A DNA stretch of 64,000 nucleotides from Rhizobium jaguaris (GTDB lineage Bacteria; Pseudomonadota; Alphaproteobacteria; Rhizobiales; Rhizobiaceae): contig NZ_CP032694.1 in the NCBI RefSeq assembly GCF_003627755.1, positions 487,501 through 551,500 of the forward strand, in the 5' to 3' direction. A model generated the notes under the pieces. The model was not told where the DNA came from. It searched no databases and worked only from the letters and a program-made list of their open reading frames with translations. Position 1 is the stretch's first letter, and every line of letters begins with the position of its first letter. Below, one piece after another: positions 9,085 to 18,534 of this stretch. Made by a program: the position numbers and the translations under genes.

Positions 9085-9777
9085 TCAGAAATCCAGATCG
9101 GCATAGTGCGATACAGGCGTGATGCCGCGCACGCGTTCCGCCAGGATTGGCCGGAAAGACGGGCGTGACTTCAGCCGTTGATACCACTCCTTCGCAACAG
9201 GCGATTCCATCCAGTCGATCTCGCCGAGATAATCGAGAACGGAAATCGAGGCGGCGGCAGCAAGATCCGCATAGCTCAGCCGGTCGCCGGCGAGCCATTG
9301 GCGGGAGCCTGCGAGCCATGAGAGATACTTCATGTGCTGGCGGATATTGCCCCGGGCCATGCGCATCACCTTGGAGTCAGGGGCACCGCCGCCCTGATCC
9401 GCCGTCATTTGCAATTTATACACCCGTTCGCGCACCAAAGGCCGCGTCACGTCCTGCTCCATCTTCTGCATGAACCATTCCGTCAGCCGGCGGATCTCGG
9501 CGCGCTGGAAGGGGTCTTCGGCCAGAAGCCGGCGGTCTCGCTTGAGGACGCCATGTGTCTCGTCCAGATATTCGGAAATGACGGTCGCGCCGCAGAGCGC
9601 CCGCATGCTGTCGTCGACGTAGACTGGCAGGGTGCCGGCCGGATTGAGCGCCAAAAAGTCACGTCGCTTTTCCCATGTCTGTTCCTCGATCAGCTCCGTC
9701 TGATAACCGTATTCGGTCAGGATCAGACGGACGAACCGTGAGGGAGATGACATGGAATGATGATACAGCGTCGGCAT
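9085..9777 (-). CDS. fzlA: GST-fold protein, probably the FtsZ-binding division protein FzlA
   Basis: 230 aa with a thioredoxin-like N-terminal domain (LYHHSMSSPSRFVRL, NPAGTLPVYVDD) and a helical GST C-terminal domain. The protein ends HYADLDF. In alphaproteobacteria the GST-like protein with this start pattern and an acidic-aromatic C-terminal tail is FzlA, which binds FtsZ filaments and signals to the septal peptidoglycan synthase. It lacks an obvious catalytic Ser/Cys in the usual GST place, in keeping with a structural role. The FzlA assignment is recognition from family knowledge; a plain glutathione transferase is the alternative. Confidence 0.65.
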   Translation of the reverse strand: MPTLYHHSMSSPSRFVRLILTEYGYQTELIEEQTWEKRRDFLALNPAGTLPVYVDDSMRALCGATVISEYLDETHGVLKRDRRLLAEDPFQRAEIRRLTEWFMQKMEQDVTRPLVRERVYKLQMTADQGGGAPDSKVMRMARGNIRQHMKYLSWLAGSRQWLAGDRLSYADLAAAASISVLDYLGEIDWMESPVAKEWYQRLKSRPSFRPILAERVRGITPVSHYADLDF

Positions 9778-9928
9778 TGATACTCAGGCTTTTGCGATTG
9801 ATGCTTATGGAAGTCTCGGGTCCAGCTTTTTGCGGCCCTGTCATACGTCATCGGTTGAAGCTATAGGAGTTTGGCCTAGCTAATACAAGCGAATCGGACC
9901 ACCCCCGCCGTCTGACAAAGGACACAAT

Positions 9929-10729
9929 ATGGCTGAACAAATTATTATCGCTCTCTTTTTAGGCCTCGTGGAAGGCCTCACGGAGTTCATTCCCGTATCC
10001 TCCACGGGTCACTTGATATTGATCGGACATTTCCTCGGTTTTGATGAAGCTGCCACTTTCGACGTTCTGATCCAGCTCGGCGCAATCCTCGCCATCTTGC
10101 TTGTCTATTTCAACCGCCTCGTTCAAATCGCAAAGGCGCTGCCGGTCAGCGTCAAGGCCCGCCACTTCGTATTGGCAGTCCTTTTCGGCTTCTTGCCGGC
10201 TGCCGTCATCGGAGCGATCGCACATGATTTCATCAAGACGGTGCTGTTCGATTCGCCGAAGGTTGTCTGCATCTCGCTGATTCTCGGCGGCATCGTCCTG
10301 CTCGTCATCGACAAAATCCCGTTCAAGCCCAAATATACCAGTGCCTACGAATTTTCCTGGCCAATGGCGATCAAGATCGGCTTCTTCCAGTGTCTGGCAA
10401 TGATCCCCGGCACGTCGCGTTCCGGCTCGACCATCGTCGGCGCCCTGCTTCTCGGTGCCGACAAGCGTTCAGCGGCCGAATTTTCCTTCTTCCTTGCCAT
10501 GCCGACCATGGCTGGCGCCTTTGCGCTTGATTTGTGGAAAAGCCGTCATGACCTCAACATGGACCAGGGCCTGCTGATCGTTATCGGCTTCGTCACCGCT
10601 TTCATATCGGCGCTGTTCGTGGTCCGGGCGCTGCTCGACTTCGTCTCGCGTCGTGGCTACGCCCCCTTCGCCTGGTGGCGCATCGTCATCGGCGTTCTCG
10701 GCCTGATCGGGCTTTACACGATCGGCTGA
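9929..10729 (+). CDS. uppP: Undecaprenyl-diphosphate phosphatase UppP (BacA)
   Basis: 266 aa polytopic inner-membrane enzyme that dephosphorylates undecaprenyl pyrophosphate to recycle the lipid carrier for peptidoglycan and polysaccharide synthesis. Both signature motifs are present: [15 protein letters not shown] at 15-29 (ExxxE plus Ser/His) and PGTSRSGST near residue 160. Full length for the family. A stem-loop terminator follows the stop by about 36 bp. Confidence 0.96.
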   Translation: MAEQIIIALFLGLVEGLTEFIPVSSTGHLILIGHFLGFDEAATFDVLIQLGAILAILLVYFNRLVQIAKALPVSVKARHFVLAVLFGFLPAAVIGAIAHDFIKTVLFDSPKVVCISLILGGIVLLVIDKIPFKPKYTSAYEFSWPMAIKIGFFQCLAMIPGTSRSGSTIVGALLLGADKRSAAEFSFFLAMPTMAGAFALDLWKSRHDLNMDQGLLIVIGFVTAFISALFVVRALLDFVSRRGYAPFAWWRIVIGVLGLIGLYTIG

Positions 10730-10765
10730 AGCGGATGCTCTAAAGTCGCAATCTTGGGGAAAACG

Positions 10766-10792
10766 AAGGCCGGTGAAAACCGGCCTTTTTCA
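10766..10792 (+). terminator. Rho-independent terminator of uppP
   Basis: Perfect 9 bp stem AAGGCCGGT / ACCGGCCTT with a GAAA loop, followed by a T-run. Located just after uppP; it may serve the opposing small gene at 10800 as well. Confidence 0.9.
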
Positions 10793-10799
10793 TGCTTTA

Positions 10800-10964
10800 T
10801 CAGTTTGAAGATGAAGGCTCGATGGAGCCTGTGGTGCAGGGGTCGACGCCATACGTCGGCGTGCATTCGCCCTTGACCGAGGCGATGCTGCCGCGGGCAA
10901 CGAAAGAGCCAGCGAGTATCACCAGTGCCGCGCACGCAAACAAAAGCGCGATAGACTTGCCCAT
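10800..10964 (-). CDS. Small exported or membrane-anchored hypothetical protein
   Basis: 54 aa from the ATG at 10964, preceded by a good ribosome site (GGAAAGG, 9 nt spacing). A longer frame to 11000 lacks one. Residues 4-22 form a hydrophobic segment acting as signal or anchor. The short mature part has a CTPTYGVDPCTTGS motif whose two cysteines could form a disulfide. I know no function. Similar tiny proteins are common in rhizobia, which with the ribosome site argues that it is real. Confidence 0.6.
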   Translation of the reverse strand: MGKSIALLFACAALVILAGSFVARGSIASVKGECTPTYGVDPCTTGSIEPSSSN

Positions 10965-11196
10965 CGAAAAATGCCTTTCCGCAGAAGTGAAGCGCGCCAC
11001 AAATTGGCCCTGTGCCGGACCCGGCGACGCGCGGTTGTGTTAGTCAGTGAAGTGACTAATAGCAATAAATGTTCATGTTAAATTTGACGTTAATGCTACT
11101 ATTTTCAGAGTGCGTCTTTTCGGCAACGCTAAGCTGTGGACCAAGGTGGGAAGGAGCCGCTTGGAGAGCCGGAAGCGCGGCTTGAGGAAATGAAAA

Positions 11197-11222
11197 CGCC
11201 GCCTGGACGGAACCTGACGGCG
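11197..11222 (-). terminator. Stem-loop terminator of the NDUFA9-like gene
   Basis: CGCCG/CGGCG arms around a 16 nt loop, followed on the minus strand by TTTTCATTT. It lies 26 bp past the stop of the gene at 11248. Confidence 0.5.
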
Positions 11223-11247
11223 CTTCAATTTTCGAATCGGCGATGTG

Positions 11248-12228
11248 TCAGGCGGCCTTGCCGGAACCCGTGAACTGGCCTTGCGGGCGATAGCGCACCA
11301 GATAGGACGGCAGTACCGAGATGAGCAGGGTCGGCAACACGCCGATGCCCTTCAGCGTGCGGCCTTCCGCCTCCGCTTCCTTGGAAACGACATTGTCGCT
11401 CTTCAGCAGGCGAACCTGGTCAGGCGTGATCGGCGGGGTGACGAGCGGTATGGCCGAAGCGATGCCGCCGATGAAGGAAGCAAGGCCGAACGGCAGCGAA
11501 ACCAGCGACTTCTTCCGGTTGATGACGGAAAGCGTCGTTTCGAGACATTGGCGGAAAGAAAGCACCTCCGGACCGCCGAGCTCGTAGGTCGTGCCGGCCT
11601 TCAGCTTACCGTCGACGCTTCGGGCGACTGCCTCGGCGACATCCTCGACATAAACCGGCTGGAACTTTGTCTGGCCGCCGCCGATCAGCGGCAGGAAAGG
11701 CGCAGTGCGCGCCATATCGGCGAACTTGTTGAAGAAACCGTCTTCCGGACCGAAGACGATCGACGGGCGCAGGATCACGGCATCCGGCTTGATCGACAGG
11801 ATCGCGGCTTCGGCGCGGGCCTTGGTGCGGGCGTAGGTTGAAGGCGAATTGGCGTTGGCACCGATGGCGGAAATATGCGTCAGCGAAGCGCCAACGCCGC
11901 GTGCGGCTTCCGCGATGGCCTTGGCGCCGAATTCCTGCACGGCATCGAATGTATTACGGCCGCTTTCGGTGAGAATGCCGACGCAATTGACGACATGCTG
12001 CGCACCTTCGACGGCGCGATCGATGGAGTTGCGGTAGCGCAGGTTCGCCTGGACGGTCGAGATCTGGCCGAGATTCCCCTGCGGCTGCAGAAAACCGGCG
12101 AGATCGGGACGGCGTACGGCGACACGGATGCGGTAGCCGCGCTTGGCGAGAACGCGGACGACATGCCGCCCGATGAAGCCCGATCCCCCGAACACGGTGA
12201 CGAGCGGCGGAAGGTTGGACAGGGTCAT
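11248..12228 (-). CDS. Complex I NDUFA9-family NAD(P)-binding protein
   Basis: 326 aa atypical short-chain dehydrogenase. The N-terminal VTVFGGSGFIGRHVVR binds the dinucleotide. ISAIGANANSPSTYARTKARAE holds the weak Tyr-x3-Lys equivalent, and RPSIVFGPEDGFFN is typical of the family. Mitochondrial NDUFA9 is an accessory subunit of respiratory complex I and binds NADPH; in alphaproteobacteria the homologues are annotated by similarity and their link to complex I is not certain. It is the last gene before a terminator-like hairpin. Confidence 0.85.
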   Translation of the reverse strand: MTLSNLPPLVTVFGGSGFIGRHVVRVLAKRGYRIRVAVRRPDLAGFLQPQGNLGQISTVQANLRYRNSIDRAVEGAQHVVNCVGILTESGRNTFDAVQEFGAKAIAEAARGVGASLTHISAIGANANSPSTYARTKARAEAAILSIKPDAVILRPSIVFGPEDGFFNKFADMARTAPFLPLIGGGQTKFQPVYVEDVAEAVARSVDGKLKAGTTYELGGPEVLSFRQCLETTLSVINRKKSLVSLPFGLASFIGGIASAIPLVTPPITPDQVRLLKSDNVVSKEAEAEGRTLKGIGVLPTLLISVLPSYLVRYRPQGQFTGSGKAA

Positions 12229-12339
12229 GGCAGTTTCCTCGAAAGGCTTAGATAGGGCTGATCTGGTTTCGTCTTAACCGATCCGGAGGCCGAGGTGAAG
12301 TGCCATCGCGCCGCATGTTCTGGCTGCTTTTTAAAAGCC

Positions 12340-12627
12340 TTAGGCGCCTTCTACGACGACCATTTCGGCATCCGCCACTTCCTGACGGATTTTAGCAGCA
12401 ATCTGGTATTCTGGCGAATTATAGCAATCGACGGCATGCTGCAGCGACGGGAATTCGATGACGACGTTGCGGCCGCGCGCCTGGCCTTCCAGCGGCGTGA
12501 AAGCGCCGCCGCGGGCGAGGAAAATCGCGCCGTATCTCTCGAATGCCGGCTTGGCGGCGGCAACATAATCCTTGTAACGCTCGGGATCACGAACATCCAC
12601 GCGTGCGATCCAGTATCCCTTTGCCAT
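12340..12627 (-). CDS. DUF1330 domain-containing protein
   Basis: 95 aa ferredoxin-like (dimeric alpha-beta barrel) protein. MAKGYWIARVDVRDPERYKDY and the later ARGRNVVIEFPSLQHAVD are the conserved DUF1330 stretches. Small cytosolic proteins of this family have no firmly established reaction. It lies directly downstream of pyrF on the same strand with a 25 bp gap, so co-transcription is likely. Confidence 0.9.
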   Translation of the reverse strand: MAKGYWIARVDVRDPERYKDYVAAAKPAFERYGAIFLARGGAFTPLEGQARGRNVVIEFPSLQHAVDCYNSPEYQIAAKIRQEVADAEMVVVEGA

Positions 12628-12652
12628 GTCCGGTCTCCGTTCTTTTAGGAAT

Positions 12653-13345
12653 TTAGAGCGCGGCGTCCATCTCCGCCAGGATAGCGCGGGCCGCTTCCTT
12701 CGGATCGGGCGCTTTGACGATGGGCCGGGCGACGACGAGATGGCTCGACCCGGCCTTGACGGCCTCAGTCGGCGTCATCACGCGCTTCTGGTCACCTTTG
12801 TCGCCGCCGGCCGGGCGAATGCCGGGGGTCACCAGTGCCATGTCGGGGCCGATGATTTTGCGCACGGCAGCGGATTCCTCGGCTGAGCATACGATACCGC
12901 CCATGCCCGCGAGGAGCGCCTGTTCGGCGCGGCGCAGCACCAGCGTATGCGGGTCATATTCGTATCCGGCGGCGATCAGGTCCTGCTCGTCCATCGACGT
13001 CAGCACGGTGACGCCGAGCAGGCAGAGACCGGAACCTTTGGCTGCTGCGACGGCGGCCTGCATCGCCTTCGGATAGGCATGCAGCGTCAGCATCGACATG
13101 CCCATCTTGACGATGTTCTCGACGCCGGAAGCGACTGTATTGTCGATATCGAGCAGCTTCATGTCGAGGAAGATCTTCTTGCCGTCGGTGGCCAGATCGC
13201 GAGCAAATTCCAGGCCGCCTGCAAAGGCGAGCTGATAGCCGATCTTGTAGTAGAGAATATCGTCGCCGAGCGCCGTGACGACCTTTTCGGCCTCCTGAAG
13301 GTTTGGAACATCCAGTCCAACGATCAAGCGGTCGCGTGCGGTCAT
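12653..13345 (-). CDS. pyrF: Orotidine-5'-phosphate decarboxylase
   Basis: 230 aa TIM-barrel enzyme converting OMP to UMP, the last step of de novo pyrimidine synthesis. DMKLLDID at 61-68 holds the catalytic Asp-Lys-Asp array (Lys63, Asp66), and [16 protein letters not shown] is the phosphate-binding loop. The ATG at 13345 gives [13 protein letters not shown], the normal family start; an extended frame to 13435 would overlap the upstream gene, which ends 1 bp before this start. Confidence 0.97.
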   Translation of the reverse strand: MTARDRLIVGLDVPNLQEAEKVVTALGDDILYYKIGYQLAFAGGLEFARDLATDGKKIFLDMKLLDIDNTVASGVENIVKMGMSMLTLHAYPKAMQAAVAAAKGSGLCLLGVTVLTSMDEQDLIAAGYEYDPHTLVLRRAEQALLAGMGGIVCSAEESAAVRKIIGPDMALVTPGIRPAGGDKGDQKRVMTPTEAVKAGSSHLVVARPIVKAPDPKEAARAILAEMDAAL

Positions 13346-13346
13346 C

Positions 13347-13934
13347 TCAAGTCCATCCCTGCCAATCTTCCATAGGCGTCCAGTCGCATGAGACGGCGCG
13401 CTTCGCAAGATCGAAACAGAAAAGATTGCCGCCACCCGGTGGCTGATCGCCCTGCCGCGCGATCGGCTTTCCCTCGACGTGGCATTTCAGCAGTGTCCCG
13501 ACACCGCCATGGCCGACAAAGGCGACCGGCGCTTGCTCCCCAAGACGTGAAAGAACGGCCTCGACGTGAGAGACTATTCGCGCCTGCGCGTCGATAGCGC
13601 GCTCCCAGCCTTTGAAGCTTTCATGCGGGTGGGCAAAGAACCAGTCTGCCGCCTTCTCGAATTCGGGCGGAGCCAAAAATCCCGTGGCGCTGCGGTCGTT
13701 CTCATGCATGGCTTCGATGATCTCGACCTTCGCGCCGCTCGCCGTCGCCAGGATCTCGGCGGTCTCGATCGCCTTGCGCTCGCCGCTGGAAACGATCAGG
13801 CCAAGCGTGTTCGCCCAAGGACGGGCTGCCGCAAGCGTCGCCCGTGCGGCGCCGATATCAGACAACCCCCAATCCGGAACCGGGATGGCGGGATCGATGC
13901 GCACCTGCGGATGCGTGATATAGAGAGCGAACAT
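13347..13934 (-). CDS. Histidine phosphatase superfamily protein with altered RHG motif
   Basis: 195 aa. The second half of the fold is recognisable: [14 protein letters not shown] corresponds to the S-x-x-x-RAxxTA motif, and [10 protein letters not shown] carries the second active-site histidine. The N-terminal catalytic RHG motif is replaced by YITHPQ, so Arg and Gly are lost while the His remains. Activity may be reduced or changed. One base separates it from pyrF and 14 bp from the pmtA-like gene, pointing to an operon. Confidence 0.75.
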   Translation of the reverse strand: MFALYITHPQVRIDPAIPVPDWGLSDIGAARATLAAARPWANTLGLIVSSGERKAIETAEILATASGAKVEIIEAMHENDRSATGFLAPPEFEKAADWFFAHPHESFKGWERAIDAQARIVSHVEAVLSRLGEQAPVAFVGHGGVGTLLKCHVEGKPIARQGDQPPGGGNLFCFDLAKRAVSCDWTPMEDWQGWT

Positions 13935-13948
13935 GATCCGTCTCTATC

Positions 13949-14542
13949 TCAGCCGCGGCGATAAATCCAGAGTTGCGCCGGTGGGATGTTGCGGACGATA
14001 AAGTCGAAATGCTGAATATGATAGCGGTCCGGCCGGGCGATGATCGGCGACACGGGGCCGTAGGATATCTGCACGACGGGCCGGCCGCGCGGCATGCGGT
14101 CCAGCAGGCTTTCAAGCAAAGCGACGCGCGCCTTCATCGGGAAATTCAGTAGCGGAATGCCGGAGACGACGGAATCGAACGTCTGGCCGCGCAATACTCC
14201 AAGCGTCTTATCGAGATCGAAGGCGTCGCCATTGATGAAATGCACGCCGGGATAGAGACGGAGGAGGTGATTGTAGAAATCGGTGGAATATTCGATGGCA
14301 ACGAGGTTTTCCGGTTCGACGCCACGCGCCAGAATCGCCTTGGTGATCGCGCCGGTTCCGGGGCCAAGCTCCAGCACCGGCAGGCCGGAATGGGTATTGA
14401 CGACGCTTGCCATCTTGCGGGCGGTGATCGAGGATGTCGGAACGATCGAACCAACCGTTTTCGGGCCTTGCATCATGCCTTTGAAGAAACGGATTTCTTC
14501 GTCGAATTTCTTGCCTAACCGTTCCTTGAGACGCAGCGCCAT
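13949..14542 (-). CDS. pmtA: PmtA-type phospholipid N-methyltransferase
   Basis: 197 aa SAM-dependent methyltransferase of the Sinorhizobium PmtA type, which methylates phosphatidylethanolamine to phosphatidylcholine. The start MALRLKERLGKKFDEEIRFF and the SAM motif VLELGPGTGAITKAIL are characteristic. The ATG at 14542 follows GGGGGAG at good spacing, while the longer frame begins with GTG inside that site. The family is membrane-associated without transmembrane helices. A related plain rRNA or lipid methyltransferase cannot be fully excluded. Confidence 0.82.
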   Translation of the reverse strand: MALRLKERLGKKFDEEIRFFKGMMQGPKTVGSIVPTSSITARKMASVVNTHSGLPVLELGPGTGAITKAILARGVEPENLVAIEYSTDFYNHLLRLYPGVHFINGDAFDLDKTLGVLRGQTFDSVVSGIPLLNFPMKARVALLESLLDRMPRGRPVVQISYGPVSPIIARPDRYHIQHFDFIVRNIPPAQLWIYRRG

Positions 14543-14655
14543 GCTCTCCCCCACCGATTCGTATAGTAGCGACTTACATATCTCTTATATCTTATCTTGC
14601 AATGCCATGACGCAATAACAAGAGAAAATGTCGCAATCCACACAGGCCAAAATAA

Positions 14656-14696
14656 AAGCGCCCTCTTTCGCTCATAAGAACGCATGAAGGGCGCTT
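14656..14696 (-). terminator. Rho-independent terminator of dnaN
   Basis: Nine-bp arms AAGCGCCCT/AGGGCGCTT around a 23 nt loop, followed on the minus strand by TTTATTTT. It begins 8 bp past the dnaN stop. Confidence 0.8.
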
Positions 14697-14704
14697 CGGT
14701 TTCG

Positions 14705-15823
14705 TTAGACGCGCATCGGCATCAGGACGTAGAGGGCATCATCGCCGGCGGTGTCGCGGATCAGCGTTGGCGACCCGGCGTCGGCAAGTAGGAAGATCGC
14801 CGCATCGCCGGACAGTTGCGCGGTGATGTCGAGCAGATATTTGGCGTTGAAGCCGATTTCCATCGCGTCCATGTCGTAGCCGACGGCAACTTCTTCCGTA
14901 GCACTTCCGGAGTCCGGATTGTTGACCGTCAGCAGGAGTTGGCCGTCTGAGAGCGCCAGCTTCACGGCGCGACCGCGTTCGGATGAAATGGTCGAGACGC
15001 GATCGACAGCCTGGGCGAAGGTCTGGCAATCGACCCGCATTTCCTTGTCGTTGCTGGTCGGGATGACACGCTGATAATCAGGGAAGGTGCCGTCGATCAG
15101 CTTCGAGGTCATGACAATGGAGCCGATCGTCAGACGGATCTTCGCATCAGACACTTCGACAGTGACGATGACATCGGGGCTGTCGACCAGCTTCTGCAAT
15201 TCGCCGACCGTTTTGCGGGGGATGATGATGCCCGGCATGCCTTCGGAGCCCGAAGGGGCATCGACGTCGGCGCGGGCGAGACGGTGACCGTCTGTGGCCA
15301 CGGCCCTCAACTTCAGCTCGCCCTTGCTTTCAATCGTGTGGAAGAAGATGCCGTTCAAATAATAACGAGTCTCTTCGGTGGAAATCGCAAACTGCGTCCG
15401 GTCAATCAGCATCTTCAGGTCCGCTGCCTTCAGTTTGAAGGAATGGCTGAAGCTGCCGGCGGTGAGGTCCGGAAAATCGGATTCCGGCAGGCATTGAAGC
15501 GAGAATTTCGAGCGGCCCGAGGCAACCGTCATCGAGCTGCCGTCAGGATTGGTGGCGAGAAGCACTTCGGAACCGTCCGGAAGCTTGCGCACGATGTCGT
15601 AGAGCAGATGCGCAGGCACGGTGGTGGCGCCGGTCTGCTCGACCTTGGCGGGCGTCGCCTCGGTGATTTCGAGATCGAGGTCGGTCGCTTTCATGTCGAG
15701 GCTGGCACCCTCGGCTTTCAGCAATACGTTGGACAGGATCGGGATCGTGTTGCGACGCTCGACCACGCGATGCACGTGGTTCAACGATTTCAGGAGGTTC
15801 GACCGCTCAATTGTAATACGCAT
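14705..15823 (-). CDS. dnaN: DNA polymerase III beta subunit (sliding clamp)
   Basis: 372 aa, the usual clamp length, made of three similar domains. It begins MRITIERSNLLKSLNHVHRVVERR at the ATG 15823; the frame extends to 15862 but MRITIERS is the family start. The C-terminus YVLMPMRV is the conserved clamp ending. It forms the dimeric ring that tethers polymerase III to DNA. A terminator follows, and a 246 bp divergent promoter region separates it from rsmI. Confidence 0.97.
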   Translation of the reverse strand: MRITIERSNLLKSLNHVHRVVERRNTIPILSNVLLKAEGASLDMKATDLDLEITEATPAKVEQTGATTVPAHLLYDIVRKLPDGSEVLLATNPDGSSMTVASGRSKFSLQCLPESDFPDLTAGSFSHSFKLKAADLKMLIDRTQFAISTEETRYYLNGIFFHTIESKGELKLRAVATDGHRLARADVDAPSGSEGMPGIIIPRKTVGELQKLVDSPDVIVTVEVSDAKIRLTIGSIVMTSKLIDGTFPDYQRVIPTSNDKEMRVDCQTFAQAVDRVSTISSERGRAVKLALSDGQLLLTVNNPDSGSATEEVAVGYDMDAMEIGFNAKYLLDITAQLSGDAAIFLLADAGSPTLIRDTAGDDALYVLMPMRV

Positions 15824-16069
15824 GATGCTACCGCTTTCGACCGTTACTGCCCGGGCGGCCACAGGCGCCCGAAGGATGCTTTTCGGACTAGGCCCGAGAT
15901 TGGACGGGCAAAATGACAGAACTCAGCATGCGAATGCAAGAGGCATCGGGGTTTGCTGCACGTCATTTCGGTATTTGCCCGACAATGCTCACAGGATTTG
16001 CACCGCTCTTGCCGTCAGGTCATACCTCGCCCATAAAGGCGATGATTCCGAGGCGAGTTCAAGGTCGGC

Positions 16070-16978
16070 ATGAGCGACGAAAACACAAGCGGCGGAGCGC
16101 GCAGCTTCCGCCTTCATAATACCACAGTTCCCGCGCGGCCGCTTGAGCCGGCGCTTTATCTCGTCGCGACACCGATCGGCAATCTTGGTGATATCACGCT
16201 GCGGGCGCTGGAGACGCTGGCCGGCGCCGATGTTCTCGCCTGCGAGGATACGCGCGTCACCCGCGTGCTGCTCGACCGTTACGGCATCCAGAACAGGCCC
16301 TTTGCCTATCATGAGCACAATGCCGACGAGGCAGGGCCGCGGCTGCTCCAGGCGCTGGAAGCCGGCCGCTCGGTTGCCTTGGTGTCCGATGCCGGCACGC
16401 CGCTGGTCTCCGATCCTGGCTATCGCCTGGCGCAGCAGGCGATCGAGGCGGGTTACCGTGTCGTGCCGATCCCGGGGGCGTCCGCACCGCTTGCCGCGCT
16501 GGTCGGCTCTGGCCTGCCCAACGACGCCTTTTTCTTCGCCGGCTTCCTGCCTGCCAAGGACAAGGGCCGCCGTGACCGGCTCGCTGAACTTGCCGCCGTT
16601 CCCGCGACCTTGATTTTCTTTGAATCACCCCATCGCATCGCCGCGACGCTGGCCGCCGCCGCCGATGTGCTTGGCGGCGAGCGCAAGGCGGCCGTCTGCC
16701 GCGAACTCACCAAGACCTTCGAGGAATTCCGTCGCGGCACGCTCACCGAACTCGCCGTATTCTATGAGGCCGTCGAGCATGTGAAGGGCGAGATCGTGCT
16801 GCTCGTCGGTCCGCCGGCGGAAACTATCGCAGCGGAAGCTGACGTCGAGGCCATTCTTAGCGAGCTCGTGCGGACCATGCCAGCCGCCAAAGCCGCAGGG
16901 GAGGCGGCACGCTTGACCGGCCTGCCGCGCAAGGATCTCTATCAGCGCCTGCTCGACCTGAAGGAGCGGCATGACTGA
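16070..16978 (+). CDS. rsmI: 16S rRNA (cytidine-1402-2'-O)-methyltransferase RsmI
   Basis: 302 aa tetrapyrrole-methylase-fold enzyme that 2'-O-methylates C1402 of 16S rRNA. The motifs YLVATPIGNLGDITLRAL, ACEDTRVTR, VSDAGTPLVSDPGYRL and PIPGASAPLAAL are all present in order. Its end overlaps the start of yraN by 8 bp, so the two are translated together. Confidence 0.96.
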   Translation: MSDENTSGGARSFRLHNTTVPARPLEPALYLVATPIGNLGDITLRALETLAGADVLACEDTRVTRVLLDRYGIQNRPFAYHEHNADEAGPRLLQALEAGRSVALVSDAGTPLVSDPGYRLAQQAIEAGYRVVPIPGASAPLAALVGSGLPNDAFFFAGFLPAKDKGRRDRLAELAAVPATLIFFESPHRIAATLAAAADVLGGERKAAVCRELTKTFEEFRRGTLTELAVFYEAVEHVKGEIVLLVGPPAETIAAEADVEAILSELVRTMPAAKAAGEAARLTGLPRKDLYQRLLDLKERHD

Positions 16979-17339
16979 GACCAACGAAAGGTCGAAGCGG
17001 CAGAAGGCCTGGCGGCGCGGCCACATCTCTGAATATGCTGCAGCGGTTTTCTTGTTCTTCAAGGGCTACCGCATCCTCGCCATCCGTCACCGCACAAAGC
17101 TCGGCGAAATCGACATCATAGCCCGCAAAGGCGATCTCGCCGTCTTCGTCGAGGTCAAAGCCAGGCGCGGCGAGCAGGAGGCGATCGATGCCGTCTCCTT
17201 TTCCGCGCAAAAGCGCATTCGTGCTGCCAGCGATCTCTGGCTTGCAAGGCAACCGAATTTCGCCCGTCTGTCGCAACGCTACGATATCGTCGCCATCCTG
17301 CCCGGCCGCTGGCCCCGGCATTTTCCGGACGCTTTTTGA
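16971..17339 (+). CDS. YraN family (UPF0102) nuclease-fold protein
   Basis: 122 aa. The Holliday-junction-resolvase-like core is clear: GEIDIIARKGDLAVFVEVKAR gives the D-x(n)-E-x-K active-site pattern. Family members are putative endonucleases of unsettled function. It overlaps rsmI, the usual partner. In many rhizobia gshB follows directly; here two extra genes intervene. Confidence 0.93.
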   Translation: MTETNERSKRQKAWRRGHISEYAAAVFLFFKGYRILAIRHRTKLGEIDIIARKGDLAVFVEVKARRGEQEAIDAVSFSAQKRIRAASDLWLARQPNFARLSQRYDIVAILPGRWPRHFPDAF

Positions 17340-17441
17340 GTCTGATCATCATGGCAACGTCATAAAACGCGCCTATTGCCGGATAACCGCGCTTACGCCG
17401 CTTCCAGGCACGCGCTTTATCCCACCTCGACAGGCTTCACG

Positions 17442-18437
17442 ATGATCCGCAGCACCGTCTCCGCCTTCGCCGTTCCCTCGCATGAGGAACGCAAGGGCTT
17501 CATTTCGTTGGAAAAAAACCCTGACATTCACGCCGCAACGCTGGCTTCTCTTGCCTGCATGAACACGGTGCGCATCGGTGGCGCGACCGGCGAGGTTCAG
17601 TTGCTCGCCTTCCCCTTCACCGTGGCTGCATGGAACCTGGAGCGCTGCCTTTTCCCCGTCGAATCCGCCGCCAAACTGAAGTCGACTGGCGCCCCGCTGA
17701 TCCTGCTTTCCGAGATGGACGAGGGCATGGCGCGCACCGGGCAAAACGACCCGACCGCCATCGTCGCGGGCGAACTCGGTATGAACTATGCCTACGGCGT
17801 CGAATTCCTCGAGCTCAGTCTGGGCTCCGAGATCGAGCGTTCCTTCTGCAAGCAGGATTTCAACGAGAAGGGTTTTCATGGCAACGCCCTGATGGCTTCG
17901 GTCGCGCTGAAGGATGTCTTCCTGTTCCGCCTGCCGGGCGAGGCCGTCTGGTTCAAAGACAGCAATGAGCAGCCGCGCGTCGGCGAGCGCTGCGCCATCG
18001 GCGTCATCGTCGAAACCGAAGAGGGGCCTTTCGTCGCCGTTTCCGTGCATCTCGAAAGTATCGCCAACGGCATCTACCGCGAACGTCAGACAGCAGCCTT
18101 GATCGACGCTGTCGAAGCTTATGCGCCCGGTCTGCCGATCCTGATCGGCGGCGATCTCAACACCGGCAATCACAGCGGCGGCGATTTCGAGACGGATACG
18201 CTTTTCGCCATGGCGGCGGCCCGCGGCTTCGAGCGCCACGGCGGCCCGCTCGGTCAGATGAGCACGCGCCCCAGCCTGATCACACGTTTTCCCGAGCGGG
18301 CCATGAAGCTCGACTGGTTCTTGAGCCGTGGCCTGAAGATCGGCGAAAGCCATCTGATCTCCTCGCTCAACGAAGAAGGCAAACCGCTCTCCGATCATGA
18401 CATGATCGTCTGCACCATCGAGGGTTTTGCGTCCTGA
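17442..18437 (+). CDS. Endonuclease/exonuclease/phosphatase (EEP) family protein
   Basis: 331 aa from the ATG at 17442. The four EEP active-site stretches are in order: AAWNLERC (Asn), LLSEMDEG (Glu), VSVHLE (His) and GGDLNTG (Asp/Asn), then LDWFL and SDHDM at the end. No signal peptide is seen, so a cytosolic phosphodiesterase acting on nucleic acid, phospholipid or phosphoinositide-like substrates is possible; the substrate cannot be deduced. It stands between yraN and gshB. Confidence 0.85.
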   Translation: MIRSTVSAFAVPSHEERKGFISLEKNPDIHAATLASLACMNTVRIGGATGEVQLLAFPFTVAAWNLERCLFPVESAAKLKSTGAPLILLSEMDEGMARTGQNDPTAIVAGELGMNYAYGVEFLELSLGSEIERSFCKQDFNEKGFHGNALMASVALKDVFLFRLPGEAVWFKDSNEQPRVGERCAIGVIVETEEGPFVAVSVHLESIANGIYRERQTAALIDAVEAYAPGLPILIGGDLNTGNHSGGDFETDTLFAMAAARGFERHGGPLGQMSTRPSLITRFPERAMKLDWFLSRGLKIGESHLISSLNEEGKPLSDHDMIVCTIEGFAS

Positions 18438-18534
18438 TTCTTGCAACCGTTAAAATGCGCGGCATTTTCTGAACCTTGCCGTTACCCCTTTCGTGCCATC
18501 AAGATGCAAACACAGGTGGCATCGGGGGATTGCT

